Shown: positions 19,436 to 29,551 of the stretch, in pieces
Layout: the number at the start of each line of letters is the position of its first letter
Position numbering within the stretch: the first letter of the stretch is position 1
The notes under the pieces: generated by a model
Told to the model about the DNA's origin: nothing
The model's database searches: none
What the model saw: only the letters and a program-made list of their open reading frames with translations
Assembly (NCBI GenBank): GCA_947259195.1
Contig: CAMYLC010000090.1
Location: 1 to 59,910, forward strand
Direction of reading: 5' to 3'
DNA from: Thermoanaerobaculia bacterium
GTDB taxonomy: Bacteria; Acidobacteriota; Thermoanaerobaculia; Multivoradales; JAHEKO01
DNA: 59,910 nt
Made by a program: the position numbers and the translations under genes

Positions 19436-22016
19436 TCACCTTCTCCAATCCGGGCAGATACAGAGAGTTGAAGAGCAGCTTGAACGTGCGCACGGTTTGT
19501 GCGCGATGCTGGGGGCGAAACCCGATCAGCACGACGCGACCCTCGCCGACGCGATATTCGACTACTGCGGCGCGTCGTTCCAAGAGGTCAGCGCCTTTGA
19601 TGTAGCCGCTCAACGGGATGTCGGCCTCGTCATCCGGGTAACGGGCAATCACCTGGCGCCCGAAACGGGGGTCGGGTACCCGGGTCTGAAAGGCCGCCGA
19701 GTCGGCAAAATAGGCGGCCTCTTCGGGTCTCATGCCAAACCCAACCGGGTGGTCGACATCCACCAGCAATCTGACCATGGTGCCAGGTGCTGAGAACTGA
19801 CCCTCCTCGATTCCATCGAGAACGTTGGCTACCGGCAAGCCGAACAGCTCGATGAAGTACTTGGTCGATGAGTCCAGTGCCACTACTGTGCCGCCCGCCT
19901 CGACCCATTTCTTGATCTCTTCCTCACCTTCGGGCGCAATCCCACCCGAATAGTCCGGCGGCAAAGGCGTCCAGAACTGTTTGGCCCAGGGAGAGTCGGG
20001 CTCTCCTTTCGTGATGATCGAAGATCCGACGTCGGGGAACAGGAGCACGTCCACGGCGCCCCGAAAGGAGCCTTCTTTTATGTCCTGGTTGTTCAGATTG
20101 ATGAAGGGGAAGTCGTACTGTTCCAGGATCCATCGGGTCCAACCTTCGTCCATGCTGGCCACCCACGGCTTGAATAGCCCAATGCGAGAGGTGCTGACGC
20201 GCAGGCGATCTCCCGACGGATTGGACTCGAGTGCGCGGACCGGCAGGTGCAGCTCGTCGGCCAGTGCGACTGCCTCGCTGAGGGAGAGTGTGCCGGGTGG
20301 CAGCCAGAGGTCTCCAACCTGACCCCCTTCAGGCGGCGCCAGCAGCCAGTAGACATCTTTGCCTTCCTTCAGCAGGCGATTGAGCGCTTTGAAAGCCGAG
20401 TCCGAGCTGTGAGGGATGAGATATCCACCAGCGTTCTCGATGAGGGTCACCTCAGGCCAGATGGGTGTCTCGACCCGCCTCAGCGTCTCGGGGAGGGATT
20501 GATCGGTCTCGACTACATCGACGCCGAGTGCGATAGGCAGCGACCAGGAGGTCACGTCGTAGGGCGGATAGATCGGCCCACCCTCGTAGGGGACCACCTC
20601 CGGATAGCGCTGGGGTCGAAGCATGGTGAGCAAGAAGGCACGATAAGGCTGGGCGGCGGGGATGAAGTGGGTTCCCGCCGGGTAGGTCGTCATGCCCAGC
20701 TGCAAAGGTAGATCGGAGGTGTAGATCCTGATGCCGTGCTCCAGGAGCAGCTCCACCATCCGGCCTGCCGCCACCGGGTCGTGCTGGTCCACAGAAACGA
20801 CCCAGGCGGAGGGCGATTCGGTCATGCCCGCCCCAGCCGCCTCTTGAGCCATGCGGTAGAAGTTGCGCAGAAATTCTGTGCGGTTCTCCGACACGGTCTC
20901 CACCAGCGCCCAGGTGGCCACCAGTTCGTAGTCCACGATGTCTCTCAAGGTCCAATTGCCGCCTGGCCACGGAGACGGGAAGTTGGCTCTACGGGTGTAT
21001 TCGGGTAGACCTTTTCGCCCTCCGCTGAGCTCGCTGGCATCGATCTGGATCGGCGTGGCGATCCGCGCACTGGCTACCTCGGTCAGCAGGCCGGTGACAT
21101 TCTTCCACCAGGCTGTATTGCGAGTGCCTCCCGGCCAGTAGCTGTCGAAGATCATGTTGTGACCGACTCCGGTGCGACCCGACTCCTCGAGGCGAAAGCT
21201 CATGTTGGTGCCGATCAGGTCGGCTTGGCGAAAGATCAAAGAGTGAATCTCGGGAGCCAACGGATCGGTCTGCGGGGGGACGAACATTCGAGGTCCCGTG
21301 GAGCCCATCTGGTGCTCGTCCAGGAATACCTGTGGGAACCACCGGTGGTAGAGGACCTGATTGACGACTCGAGACTCCTTCTGGGTCAGCATGTAGAAGT
21401 CCCGATTGTTGTCGTGGCCGACGTAATGGTGGTAGAGCCAGGGCATCTGGCCGCCTTCGAACTCGGTGCCGAGGTGCTCGTTGTACCAGTCGACAACCAT
21501 GACCTGGCCGTCAGGGTTGATCGATGGCATGAGTAGGACGATGATCTCTTCCATCCAGGCCAGCTTCTCGGGTTCGACGGTGGTGGCGAAGTCGTAGACG
21601 AACTCCATGGCCATCTGGGTGGAGCCCACCTCTGTCGAGTGGATGGTGCAGGTGACGAGAGCAATAGCCTTGCCTTCATCGATCAGGAGTGCGGCTTCGT
21701 CTGCGGTCAGCTGGTCGGCGTTTGCTAGTCGGCGCGCGATCTCTCGATAACGGTCGAGGTTTGGCTGATTGGCCTCGGCGGTGAGAACCACCGCCACCAT
21801 CTCGTTGCCGAGCGTCGACTCCCCCGCCTCGTCGATGGAAACTCTGTCGGAAGCAGCCGCTACCTGTCGCAAATAGGAGAGGACCTGGGGATAGGAGGCG
21901 AGCTTGCGCTCGGCTCCAACCGGGTGCCCCAGAAACTCTTCGGGTGTCGGTGGGGCTGCTGATACCGCCGTGGTCAGCAGTAGTCCGACGATCAGAGCTG
22001 GAAGCTTGTCGCGCAT
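19425..22016 (-). CDS. Secreted M14-family zinc carboxypeptidase with C-terminal GATase-like domain
   Basis: An 863-residue exported peptidase. A Sec signal (DKLPALIVGLLLTTAVSA, residues 2-19) precedes an M14 domain in which H-S-T-E of TIHSTEVGS gives the HxxE zinc ligands and DEHQMG the later His region. The C-terminal part (VDVLLFPD..., EEEIKKWVEAGGTVVALD) looks like the class-I amidotransferase-like domain often fused to this M14 subgroup. Start is taken at ATG 22016, giving a compact signal peptide; an ATG 33 nt upstream is in frame. Substrate is unknown, probably extracellular or periplasmic peptides. Confidence 0.88.
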   Translation of the reverse strand: MRDKLPALIVGLLLTTAVSAAPPTPEEFLGHPVGAERKLASYPQVLSYLRQVAAASDRVSIDEAGESTLGNEMVAVVLTAEANQPNLDRYREIARRLANADQLTADEAALLIDEGKAIALVTCTIHSTEVGSTQMAMEFVYDFATTVEPEKLAWMEEIIVLLMPSINPDGQVMVVDWYNEHLGTEFEGGQMPWLYHHYVGHDNNRDFYMLTQKESRVVNQVLYHRWFPQVFLDEHQMGSTGPRMFVPPQTDPLAPEIHSLIFRQADLIGTNMSFRLEESGRTGVGHNMIFDSYWPGGTRNTAWWKNVTGLLTEVASARIATPIQIDASELSGGRKGLPEYTRRANFPSPWPGGNWTLRDIVDYELVATWALVETVSENRTEFLRNFYRMAQEAAGAGMTESPSAWVVSVDQHDPVAAGRMVELLLEHGIRIYTSDLPLQLGMTTYPAGTHFIPAAQPYRAFLLTMLRPQRYPEVVPYEGGPIYPPYDVTSWSLPIALGVDVVETDQSLPETLRRVETPIWPEVTLIENAGGYLIPHSSDSAFKALNRLLKEGKDVYWLLAPPEGGQVGDLWLPPGTLSLSEAVALADELHLPVRALESNPSGDRLRVSTSRIGLFKPWVASMDEGWTRWILEQYDFPFINLNNQDIKEGSFRGAVDVLLFPDVGSSIITKGEPDSPWAKQFWTPLPPDYSGGIAPEGEEEIKKWVEAGGTVVALDSSTKYFIELFGLPVANVLDGIEEGQFSAPGTMVRLLVDVDHPVGFGMRPEEAAYFADSAAFQTRVPDPRFGRQVIARYPDDEADIPLSGYIKGADLLERRAAVVEYRVGEGRVVLIGFRPQHRAQTVRTFKLLFNSLYLPGLEKVTSE

Positions 22017-22198
22017 TGAATCCCTCCAGAATTGAAGACGCGGTATCACCCGCCAGGCCGCAGGCTGGCCGGAAGGCTAGCACAGCCGCAAGACTCATCA
22101 ATCGCACCATGCGAGGTGATCAGGCTGATGACGGCCTCTCAACAGATCCGTTAGAATGAGTGTTTCCTGGTCAGCGAAGGATTTCAGAAGGAGACACC

Positions 22199-22855
22199 AT
22201 GTCCAAGCTCCCACTTTTTCTGCTCGTACTTGTTCCTCTAGTCAGTGCCACAGCCTGTGGTCCCAAGGCGGACTCGCCGGCCCCCGAGGCTTCCTCAGAG
22301 CCTGCTGCGCAGGTGGTCGAAGTCGTCGAGGAAGCCCTGGTAGCCGTGGCTGTCCTGACGCCTCGTGCTGGTACCGAGGTTGCGGGCACCGTGACATTCA
22401 CCCAGACCGGAGAGGGTGTGGTCGTCGCGGCCCACGTCTCTGGGGTCGCTCCGGGACTCCACGGGATACACCTGCACGAAAAGGGTGACTGCAGCGCCGA
22501 GGACTTCACTTCGACTGGCGGTCACTTCAATCCCACCGAAGATCCGCATGGTGGCCCGAACGACTCGATCCGCCACGCCGGTGACTTCGGCAACATCGAG
22601 GTAGGGGCCGATGGCTCGGGCCACCTCGAGCTCCTCACCGACATGCTGACGGTCGAGCCCACCACCGAAACCACGGTCATCGGCCGGGCCGTAATCCTGC
22701 ACGAGGGTGAGGATGACCTCGAAACTCAGCCCACCGGAGCAGCCGGCGCGCGGCTGGCTTGTGGCACCGTCGTCATGGAGGGCCTCGAAGAGGTTCCGGG
22801 GATGGAGGAGATCGAAGTCGAAGAGGAATCGCCGAATCCAGAGGCGGTTTACTGA
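22199..22855 (+). CDS. sodC: Lipoprotein Cu/Zn superoxide dismutase
   Basis: Dismutes superoxide in the periplasm or at the outer membrane. A signal peptide ends in a lipobox-like ATAC (Cys about residue 20), so the enzyme is likely lipidated. An acidic Pro/Ala linker follows. All metal ligands are visible: HLHEKG (Cu), GGHFNP (bridging His), DPHGG and RHAGDFGN (Zn, with Asp), and ILHEGEDDL (Cu). RLACG has the active-site Arg and disulfide Cys. Length 218 residues. The start at 22199 has AGAAGGAG 5 nt upstream. Confidence 0.95.
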   Translation: MSKLPLFLLVLVPLVSATACGPKADSPAPEASSEPAAQVVEVVEEALVAVAVLTPRAGTEVAGTVTFTQTGEGVVVAAHVSGVAPGLHGIHLHEKGDCSAEDFTSTGGHFNPTEDPHGGPNDSIRHAGDFGNIEVGADGSGHLELLTDMLTVEPTTETTVIGRAVILHEGEDDLETQPTGAAGARLACGTVVMEGLEEVPGMEEIEVEEESPNPEAVY

Positions 22856-23164
22856 AGAGTTCCTCTGACTCCGCAAGCTGGCCGGCTACAGCCGGCGTCC
22901 TGACGTTGCTGGTGGCCTTGCCGCGAACGAATCGAGGAGCACCTGCGCCTGATCCAGGTGGACGCAGCCGCTGACCGCGAGTCGCACCTGGGTGTTGCAG
23001 CGATCCCGGTCGCTCTTCTTCCCCGCACGGGTACCGAGGCCCCGGTCTCGTAACCGGTGACGTAGAATACGCCGACGCTCGCGGAAAACATCGCGAAGAA
23101 ACGGCAGAACCAGGTCTGGTGAGGTGGTTCATGACCATCCCATGGACCTCGAGGTACAGGAGTC
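22856..23164. other. Intergenic region before the PDH operon
   Basis: 309 bp. Near its left end is a short GC palindrome, GCCGGC-TACA-GCCGGC (22881-22896), a possible transcription terminator without a T-run. I see no gene on either strand and no convincing promoter box, although the aceE promoter probably lies here. Confidence 0.4.
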
Positions 23165-25858
23165 ATGAATACGGAAGCGGAAAGCAGTCCCCTCGAGCAG
23201 GATCTCGACTCACAGGAGACCCAGGAGTGGAAGGAGGCGCTCGAGGAGGTCATCGAAAGAGACGGTCCCCAGAGGGCTCACTTCCTGATCGAGGCCCTGG
23301 TCGACAAGGCGCGGCGCACCGGTGCCTATCTGCCCTATAGCGCGACCACGGCCTACCTGAACACGATTCCTGTGCACCAGGAAGAGCGGCGAAAGGGCGA
23401 TGCGGCATTGGAGCGCCGGATCAAGAGCATCATCCGCTGGAATGCCATGGCCATGGTGGTGAGAGCCAATCGAGAGGGTCGAGACCTCGGGGGTCACATC
23501 GCCACCTATCAGTCCGTGGCGACCCTGCTGGAGATTGGATTCAATCACTTCTTTCACGGCCCAGGCGACGATCACCGGTGCGACCTGGTGATGATCCAGG
23601 GTCACAGTTCGCCAGGCGTCTATGCGCGGGCCTTTCTCGAGGGACGGATCACCGAAGAACAGATGGCCAACTTCCGGCAGGAGGTGGACGGTGAGGGTCT
23701 TCCCTCCTATCCCCATCCGTGGCTGATGCCGAACTTCTGGCGCTTCCCCACTGTTTCCATGGGGCTTTCATCGATTTCGGCGATCTACCAGGCGCGGTTC
23801 ATGAAGTACCTGCACAACCGGGGTATCGTCGATACCGATGGCCGCAAGGTCTGGGCTTTCCTGGGCGACGGGGAGATGGACGAGCCGGAGTCGCTGGGGG
23901 CCATCTCCCTCGGCTCGCGGGAGAAGCTGGACAATCTCATCTTCGTCATCAACTGCAACTTGCAGCGTCTCGATGGTCCGGTGCGCGGCAACGGCAAGAT
24001 CATCCAGGAGCTGGAGGCGGTGTTCCGGGGTGCCGGATGGAACGTGATCAAAGTCATCTGGGGCTCGAACTGGGACCCACTGCTGGCCAAGGACACTTCA
24101 GGACTGCTGCGGCAGCGAATGGAAGAGACCATAGATGGCCAGTATCAGGCCTACGTCACAGCTGATGGCGACTACATTCGCCAGCACTTCTTCGGTGCCT
24201 ATCCGGAGCTCGCAGAGATGGTGGCGAACATGTCCGATCAAGAGCTCTGGCGTCTCGGTCGAGGCGGACACGATCCCCAGAAGGTCTACGCCGCCTATGC
24301 GGCGGCCGTCAAGCACACTGGACAGCCGACCGTGATTCTGGCCAAGACGGTGAAGGGCTACGGGATGGGTGAGGCGGGCGAAGGCCAGAACATCACCCAC
24401 CAGCAGAAGAAGATGGGCGAGGAGGAGCTGCGCAAGTTCCGCGATCGATTCAACATTCCAGTAGCCGAAGATCGATTGGAGGAGCTGCCGTTCTACAAGC
24501 CGGCCGAAGACAGTGCTCCCATGCGGTATCTGCGGGAGCGCCGCGAGGCCCTCGGAGGCTACATACCCATTCGCAGGCCGGAAGCGGCAGAGACTTTGGA
24601 GATCCCCGCCCTGTCCACCTTCAGCGCAGTGACCGAAGGCAGTGGCGACCGTGAGGTCTCAACCACTATGGCCTTCGTTCGACTCCTCATGTCCCTGACC
24701 CGCGACAAGAAGATCAAGGAACATATCGTTCCGATCGTGGCGGACGAGGCGCGGACCTTCGGTATGGAAGGCATGTTCCGCCAGGTCGGCATCTACGCAC
24801 CCACGGGGCAGCTCTATACGCCGGAGGATTCGGATCAGCTGGCCTACTACCGCGAAGAGAAACACGGCCAGATTCTGCAAGAAGGCATCTCCGAGGCAGG
24901 CTCGCTGTCGTCATGGATTGCCGCCGGTACCTCGCACGTCAACCACGGCATCCCGATGGTGCCATTCTTCATCTTCTACTCCATGTTCGGATTCCAACGT
25001 ATCGGTGATCTGATCTGGGCAGCCGCCGACATGCAGGCCAAGGGCTTTCTCATGGGTGCCACCTCGGGGCGCACGACCCTCAATGGGGAGGGGCTCCAGC
25101 ACCAGGATGGCCACAGCCACCTGTTGTCGTCCACGGTTCCCAACTGCCGCTCGTACGATCCGACCTTCGGTTACGAGCTGGCAGTGATCCTCCAAGATGG
25201 TCTGAAGAGGATGTATTCGGACGACGAGTCGGTCTTCTACTACATCACTCTGCTGAACGAGAACTACGCTCACCCACCCATGCCGAAGGGGGTCGAGGAG
25301 GGCATTTGCAAGGGCATGTATCTTCTGCAAAAGGGAGCGCGGGGCAAGGCGAAATCGGTCCCACCCCGTGTGCAGCTCCTGGGTAGCGGCTCGATCCTTC
25401 GGGAGATCATCGCGGGTGCCGAGCTCTTGAAGAAGGACTTCGGCGTCGAGTCCGATGTCTGGAGCACGACCAGCTTCACCCAGCTACGGCGGGAGGGCAT
25501 GGCCACCGAGCGATGGAATCGACTCCACCCAACTGAGAAGGCGAAGAAGAGCTATGTCGAACAGTGCCTCGCAGGCCAAGATGGCCCGGTGATCGCCTCG
25601 ACGGACTACATGAGAGCGGTGGCCGACCAGATCCGGCCTTTCGTACCCGGACGCTATCTGACCTTGGGCACCGACGGCTTCGGCCGGAGTGATACCCGCC
25701 AGCAGCTGCGGCGCTTTTTCGAAGTCGATCGCTATCAGGTGGTCGTGGCGGCTCTCAAAGCCCTGGCCGACGATGACGAGGTCCCGGCCGCCAAGGTCGG
25801 CGAGGCGATCCAGAAGTACGACATCGATCCCGAGGCGCCGGATCCGTGGACGGTGTAG
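23165..25858 (+). CDS. aceE: Pyruvate dehydrogenase E1 component, homodimeric type
   Basis: An 897-residue thiamine-diphosphate enzyme that decarboxylates pyruvate and acetylates the lipoyl group of AceF. The ThDP/Mg motif is FLGDGEMDEPES (GDG...), followed by NCNLQRLDG, and the middle domain is a transketolase type. HGIPMVPFFIFYSMFGFQR is strongly family-typical, and LTLGTDGFGRSDTR lies near the C-terminus. The single-chain E1 form is that of gamma-proteobacteria and actinobacteria, not the alpha/beta form. Starts at ATG 23165 with GGAG close upstream. First gene of aceE-aceF-lpd. Confidence 0.97.
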   Translation: MNTEAESSPLEQDLDSQETQEWKEALEEVIERDGPQRAHFLIEALVDKARRTGAYLPYSATTAYLNTIPVHQEERRKGDAALERRIKSIIRWNAMAMVVRANREGRDLGGHIATYQSVATLLEIGFNHFFHGPGDDHRCDLVMIQGHSSPGVYARAFLEGRITEEQMANFRQEVDGEGLPSYPHPWLMPNFWRFPTVSMGLSSISAIYQARFMKYLHNRGIVDTDGRKVWAFLGDGEMDEPESLGAISLGSREKLDNLIFVINCNLQRLDGPVRGNGKIIQELEAVFRGAGWNVIKVIWGSNWDPLLAKDTSGLLRQRMEETIDGQYQAYVTADGDYIRQHFFGAYPELAEMVANMSDQELWRLGRGGHDPQKVYAAYAAAVKHTGQPTVILAKTVKGYGMGEAGEGQNITHQQKKMGEEELRKFRDRFNIPVAEDRLEELPFYKPAEDSAPMRYLRERREALGGYIPIRRPEAAETLEIPALSTFSAVTEGSGDREVSTTMAFVRLLMSLTRDKKIKEHIVPIVADEARTFGMEGMFRQVGIYAPTGQLYTPEDSDQLAYYREEKHGQILQEGISEAGSLSSWIAAGTSHVNHGIPMVPFFIFYSMFGFQRIGDLIWAAADMQAKGFLMGATSGRTTLNGEGLQHQDGHSHLLSSTVPNCRSYDPTFGYELAVILQDGLKRMYSDDESVFYYITLLNENYAHPPMPKGVEEGICKGMYLLQKGARGKAKSVPPRVQLLGSGSILREIIAGAELLKKDFGVESDVWSTTSFTQLRREGMATERWNRLHPTEKAKKSYVEQCLAGQDGPVIASTDYMRAVADQIRPFVPGRYLTLGTDGFGRSDTRQQLRRFFEVDRYQVVVAALKALADDDEVPAAKVGEAIQKYDIDPEAPDPWTV

Positions 25859-25869
25859 GGAGCTGACCG

Positions 25870-27198
25870 ATGCCCAATACACAAGAGATCAAGGTTCCAG
25901 ACATCGGCGATTTCGACGCCGTCGAGATCGTCGAGGTGCTGGTGAATCCGGGTGACATGGTCGAAGTCGAAGACCCTCTGATCACCCTGGAGAGTGACAA
26001 GGCGACGATGGAGGTGCCGTCACCGCTCGCTGGCAAGGTGGTCGAGGTCAAGGTCAAGATGGGAGACAAGGTGGGCGAGGGTGCGGTCATCCTGGTGTTG
26101 GAAGTTGACGAAGTTGCAGCTGCTGAAAGGGAGCCCGAGCCGATTCCAGAGCAGTCGACACAAGAGGACCCTTCACCTCCCAAGTCCGAGACCGTGGAGA
26201 AGCTGTCGGCCCCAGAGGCCGCGGCGCCAGCGTCTCCGACCCCAGCAACTCCGGCTCCACGTTCCGACCTGTCGCTGGCACCTGTCGACGAGTTTCCGCA
26301 CACCACGACCTACGCCAGCCCGGCCGTACGACGCTTCGCCCGAGAGTTGGGAGTTAACCTGCCGAGGGTGAAGGGCACCGGTCGGAAGGGGCGTGTCCTG
26401 AGGGAGGACGTGCAGGGTTTCGTCAAGAAGACCCTGTCTCAACCACAAGGCCCGGGCGCCGCGGGGTTGCCCGAGATGCCGGTCATCGATTTCTCCCGCT
26501 TTGGAGAAGTCGAGCGCCAGCCGCTGACCCGCATCCAGATGATCTCCAAGACCAATGTGCATCGCAGTTGGTTGCATGTTCCCCATGTCACGCAGCACGA
26601 CGAGGCGGACATCACCGAGATGGACGTTTTTCGACGCGCTCACGCAGAAGAAGCCAAAGCTCGAGGCTTCAACCTGACTCCCGTCGCGTTCTTGATGAAA
26701 GCGACGGTGGGTGCGTTACAGCAGTTTCCTCGCGTCAACAGCTCGCTCGACCCTGACGGCGAGCATGTGATCTTGAAGAAGTACTACCACCTCGGCGTCG
26801 CGGTAGACACGGAGCAGGGTCTGATGGTGCCGGTCATCCGCAACGTCGACCAGAAGGGGATTCTCGAGCTGGCGCAAGAGTTGGCTGAAACCAGCGAGCA
26901 GGCCCGACAGGGCAAGCTGCGGCCCGACCAGATCCAGGGGGCGTCTTTCACCATAACCAGTCTCGGAGGAATCGGCGGCACCGATTTCACACCGATCGTC
27001 AACGCTCCCGAGGTGGCGATTCTCGGAGTGTCCCGCGCGTCGATGAGGCCGGTCTGGAGTGGCGACGACTTCGTCCCGCGGCTGGTGCTGCCCATCTCGC
27101 TGTCCTATGACCACAGGGTCATCGACGGTGCTCTCGGTGTGCGATTCACGACCTACCTTTGTGGACTGCTCTCGGATCTGCGTCGCCTCCTGCTCTAG
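25870..27198 (+). CDS. aceF: Dihydrolipoyllysine acetyltransferase (PDH E2)
   Basis: Transfers the acetyl group from its lipoyl arm to CoA and forms the PDH core. 442 residues: one lipoyl domain (about 1-80, lipoylated K in LESDKATMEVP), a Pro/Ala/Glu-rich flexible linker (about 85-135), a peripheral subunit-binding domain (ASPAVRRFARELG to GRVLREDV, about 140-180) and a catalytic domain with the YDHRVIDGA active site. E. coli AceF has three lipoyl domains; here there is one. It begins 11 bp after aceE. Confidence 0.96.
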   Translation: MPNTQEIKVPDIGDFDAVEIVEVLVNPGDMVEVEDPLITLESDKATMEVPSPLAGKVVEVKVKMGDKVGEGAVILVLEVDEVAAAEREPEPIPEQSTQEDPSPPKSETVEKLSAPEAAAPASPTPATPAPRSDLSLAPVDEFPHTTTYASPAVRRFARELGVNLPRVKGTGRKGRVLREDVQGFVKKTLSQPQGPGAAGLPEMPVIDFSRFGEVERQPLTRIQMISKTNVHRSWLHVPHVTQHDEADITEMDVFRRAHAEEAKARGFNLTPVAFLMKATVGALQQFPRVNSSLDPDGEHVILKKYYHLGVAVDTEQGLMVPVIRNVDQKGILELAQELAETSEQARQGKLRPDQIQGASFTITSLGGIGGTDFTPIVNAPEVAILGVSRASMRPVWSGDDFVPRLVLPISLSYDHRVIDGALGVRFTTYLCGLLSDLRRLLL

Positions 27199-27219
27199 CA
27201 ACGGATGAAGGGAACTGGC

Positions 27220-28641
27220 ATGGATGAAAGAGCGGAGGTCCTCGTTCTCGGTGGCGGCCCCGGAGGCTACACCGCGGCCTTCAGGGCTGCTGATCTTGGC
27301 AAGAAGGTGGTTCTCGTCGAGCGTCACTCGAGGCTCGGAGGGGTTTGCCTGAACGTCGGATGCATACCGTCGAAGTCACTCCTGCATGTGGCTCGGGTCA
27401 TTGAAGAGGCGGCCGATCTCGGCCCTCGCGGAGTCACCTTCGGCAAGCCGAAGTTGGATCTCGACAAGATCCGGGGCTTCAAGCAGTCGGTCGTAGATCG
27501 CCTGACGAAGGGTCTCGGGGCACTGGCCAAGCAACGCAAGGTGGAGGTGATCCAGGGAGAAGGTCACTTCACTTCGGCCAACACTCTCGCTGTCGAGTCG
27601 GGCTCGGAAACGAAGACGATTCGCTTCGAGAGCGCCATCGTGGCGGTCGGTTCTCGAGTCGTCGAGATTTCGGGCGTCCCCTATGAGGACCCGCGGGTGA
27701 TCGACTCGACCGGAGCCCTGGAGCTGCAGGATATTCCGCAGCACCTGCTGGTCGTCGGCGGCGGCATCATCGGGCTCGAGATGGCCTCTGTTTACGGCGC
27801 GCTGGGCTCGCAGCTCACCATCGTCGAGATGCTGGATCGGCTCATACCCGGCTGCGACCCGGATCTCGTCAAACCGCTCGAGCGTCGGCTGAAGCGCCGC
27901 TATAGGGCCAAGATCTACCTCGAGACCAGGGTGTCCGGAATCAAGGCTCTGAAGAGCGGCCTCAAGGTCACCTTCGAGGGCGAGAAGGCGCCGGAGCCGA
28001 GTGCTTTCGACAAGGTACTGGTGTCGGTGGGAAGGCGACCGAATGGAGATCGAATCGGTGCCGAGGCGGCAGGGCTGGAGGTCGATGAGCGGGGTTACCT
28101 ACCGGTCGATTCTCAGCAGCGCACCAACGTGCCACACATCTTCGCCATCGGCGATGTCACGGGCCAGCCGATGCTGGCCCACAAAGCGACCCATGAAGGC
28201 AAGGCAGCGGCGGAAGTGGCCGCTGGGCTCAAGAGTGGTTTCGATGCTCGGGTCATACCCTCCGTGGCCTACACGGATCCCGAGATCGCCTGGGTCGGGT
28301 TGACCGAGACCGAAGCCGAAGCGCAGGGCGCGGCCTACGAGAAGGGTGTGTTTCCCTGGTCTGCAAGTGGGCGCTCCCTGGGGATGGGTAGGAGTGATGG
28401 CCTGACCAAGATCCTCTTCGACCCCTTGTCGAAACGGGTGTTGGGGGGGGGGATCGTCGGCCCGAATGCCGGGGATCTGATAGCCGAAATCGCGCTGGCC
28501 ATCGAAATGGACTGTGAAGCGGCCGATCTGAGCCTCACCATCCATCCGCACCCCACCCTCTCAGAGACGGTCGGACTCGCCGCCGAGGCTTTCGAAGGCA
28601 CCATCACGGATCTCTACGTGCCCAAGAAGAGCGGCGCCTGA
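27220..28641 (+). CDS. lpdA: Dihydrolipoyl dehydrogenase (PDH E3)
   Basis: FAD enzyme that reoxidises dihydrolipoamide and reduces NAD+, completing the PDH cycle. 473 residues. FAD-binding GGGPGGYTAA, redox disulfide in GGVCLNVGCIPSKSLL, NAD-binding GGGIIGLEMAS, second FAD motif FAIGDVTGQPMLAHKA and the catalytic HPHPTLSE near the C-terminus. The start at ATG 27220 has AAGGGA 6 nt upstream; the ATG at 27205 lacks a good site. A run of ten G residues at 28443-28452 encodes part of VLGGGIVG. Confidence 0.96.
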   Translation: MDERAEVLVLGGGPGGYTAAFRAADLGKKVVLVERHSRLGGVCLNVGCIPSKSLLHVARVIEEAADLGPRGVTFGKPKLDLDKIRGFKQSVVDRLTKGLGALAKQRKVEVIQGEGHFTSANTLAVESGSETKTIRFESAIVAVGSRVVEISGVPYEDPRVIDSTGALELQDIPQHLLVVGGGIIGLEMASVYGALGSQLTIVEMLDRLIPGCDPDLVKPLERRLKRRYRAKIYLETRVSGIKALKSGLKVTFEGEKAPEPSAFDKVLVSVGRRPNGDRIGAEAAGLEVDERGYLPVDSQQRTNVPHIFAIGDVTGQPMLAHKATHEGKAAAEVAAGLKSGFDARVIPSVAYTDPEIAWVGLTETEAEAQGAAYEKGVFPWSASGRSLGMGRSDGLTKILFDPLSKRVLGGGIVGPNAGDLIAEIALAIEMDCEAADLSLTIHPHPTLSETVGLAAEAFEGTITDLYVPKKSGA

Positions 28642-28688
28642 GTGATTTGAAGTCGTTTGCGGAACAGGAAACAGCAGGAGGACTCCCC

Positions 28689-29252
28689 ATGACAAAGACC
28701 CCCGAGGAAATGGCAGCCTCAATGATCGCCAATCTCGAAGACAAGACGGGCAAGGACCTGGCTGGGTGGCTCGAGATCACCAAGGCCAGCGGGCTCGAGA
28801 AGCACGGTCAGATCGTCAAGCTCTTGAAGTCGGAGCATGGCATGACCCACGGCTACGCGAATCTGGTGGCCCATGAGACCCTGAGCGCCGGACTGGCTCA
28901 GCCGACTGTGAACGACCTGGTCGAGAATCAGTACTCTGGAGCCAAAGCGGACTTGCGTCCCGTCTACGACGCCCTGATCGCGGAGATCTCGAAGTTCGGG
29001 CCAGACCTCGAGATCGCCCCCAAGAAGACCTACGTCAGCCTGCGACGCAACAAGCAGTTCGGTCTCATCCAGCCTTCCACGAAGACCCGGGTGGATGTGG
29101 GAATCAATCTCCAGGGCAACGAGGCCACCGACCGGCTCGAAGCCTCTGGGAGTTTCAACGCCATGGTGTCTCACCGGGTGCGCCTGACTGGGGCCGATGA
29201 AGTCGACCCCGAGCTCATCGGCTGGCTGCAAGCGGCGTACGACGCGTCATGA
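28689..29252 (+). CDS. DUF4287/DUF5655-type protein
   Basis: A 187-residue protein with two recognisable parts. The N-terminal half (MTKTPEEMAASMIANLEDKTGK onward, through KLLKSEHGMTHGYANLV) resembles DUF4287. The C-terminal half (IAPKKTYVSLRRNKQFGLI...) resembles DUF5655, a nuclease-related or transport-associated domain of unknown role. The start at 28689 has CAGGAGGA upstream. It overlaps the next gene by ATGA, so the two are translationally coupled. Function not known. Confidence 0.75.
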   Translation: MTKTPEEMAASMIANLEDKTGKDLAGWLEITKASGLEKHGQIVKLLKSEHGMTHGYANLVAHETLSAGLAQPTVNDLVENQYSGAKADLRPVYDALIAEISKFGPDLEIAPKKTYVSLRRNKQFGLIQPSTKTRVDVGINLQGNEATDRLEASGSFNAMVSHRVRLTGADEVDPELIGWLQAAYDAS

Positions 29253-29551
29253 GCGACCGCGAGAACCGAGTACAGACTCGGCATCCCGATCCGACGAAGT
29301 CGATGCCAGCGATTGACCGCTGGAAGTACGAAGCCGTGCGCAAGGCGATTCTGGCTGCCGTTCCCACGACTGGTGAGGGGCAGCTCTTCAAGGAGCTTCC
29401 AGGCAAGGTCCGAGAGGCCATCCCCGCCGAGTCTCTCGAGAATCTGGGCTCGGTCTCCTGGTACACGACCACCGTGAAGCTGGACCTCGAGGCCCGCCGC
29501 GAGCTGAAGCGGGTTCCCGGCTCGCGGCCCCAACGACTTCTGCGATGCTGA
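29249..29551 (+). CDS. Small conserved protein (DUF6958-like)
   Basis: A 100-residue basic protein. The layout, RHPDPTKSMPAIDRWKYEAVRKAIL and then GSVSWYTTTVKLDLEARREL, ending RVPGSRPQRLLR, reminds me of a small domain of unknown function (DUF6958) with a wHTH-like shape. Start overlaps the previous stop by 4 nt and its end overlaps the next start by 7 nt, indicating a coupled mini-operon. No activity can be assigned. Confidence 0.65.
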   Translation: MSDRENRVQTRHPDPTKSMPAIDRWKYEAVRKAILAAVPTTGEGQLFKELPGKVREAIPAESLENLGSVSWYTTTVKLDLEARRELKRVPGSRPQRLLRC

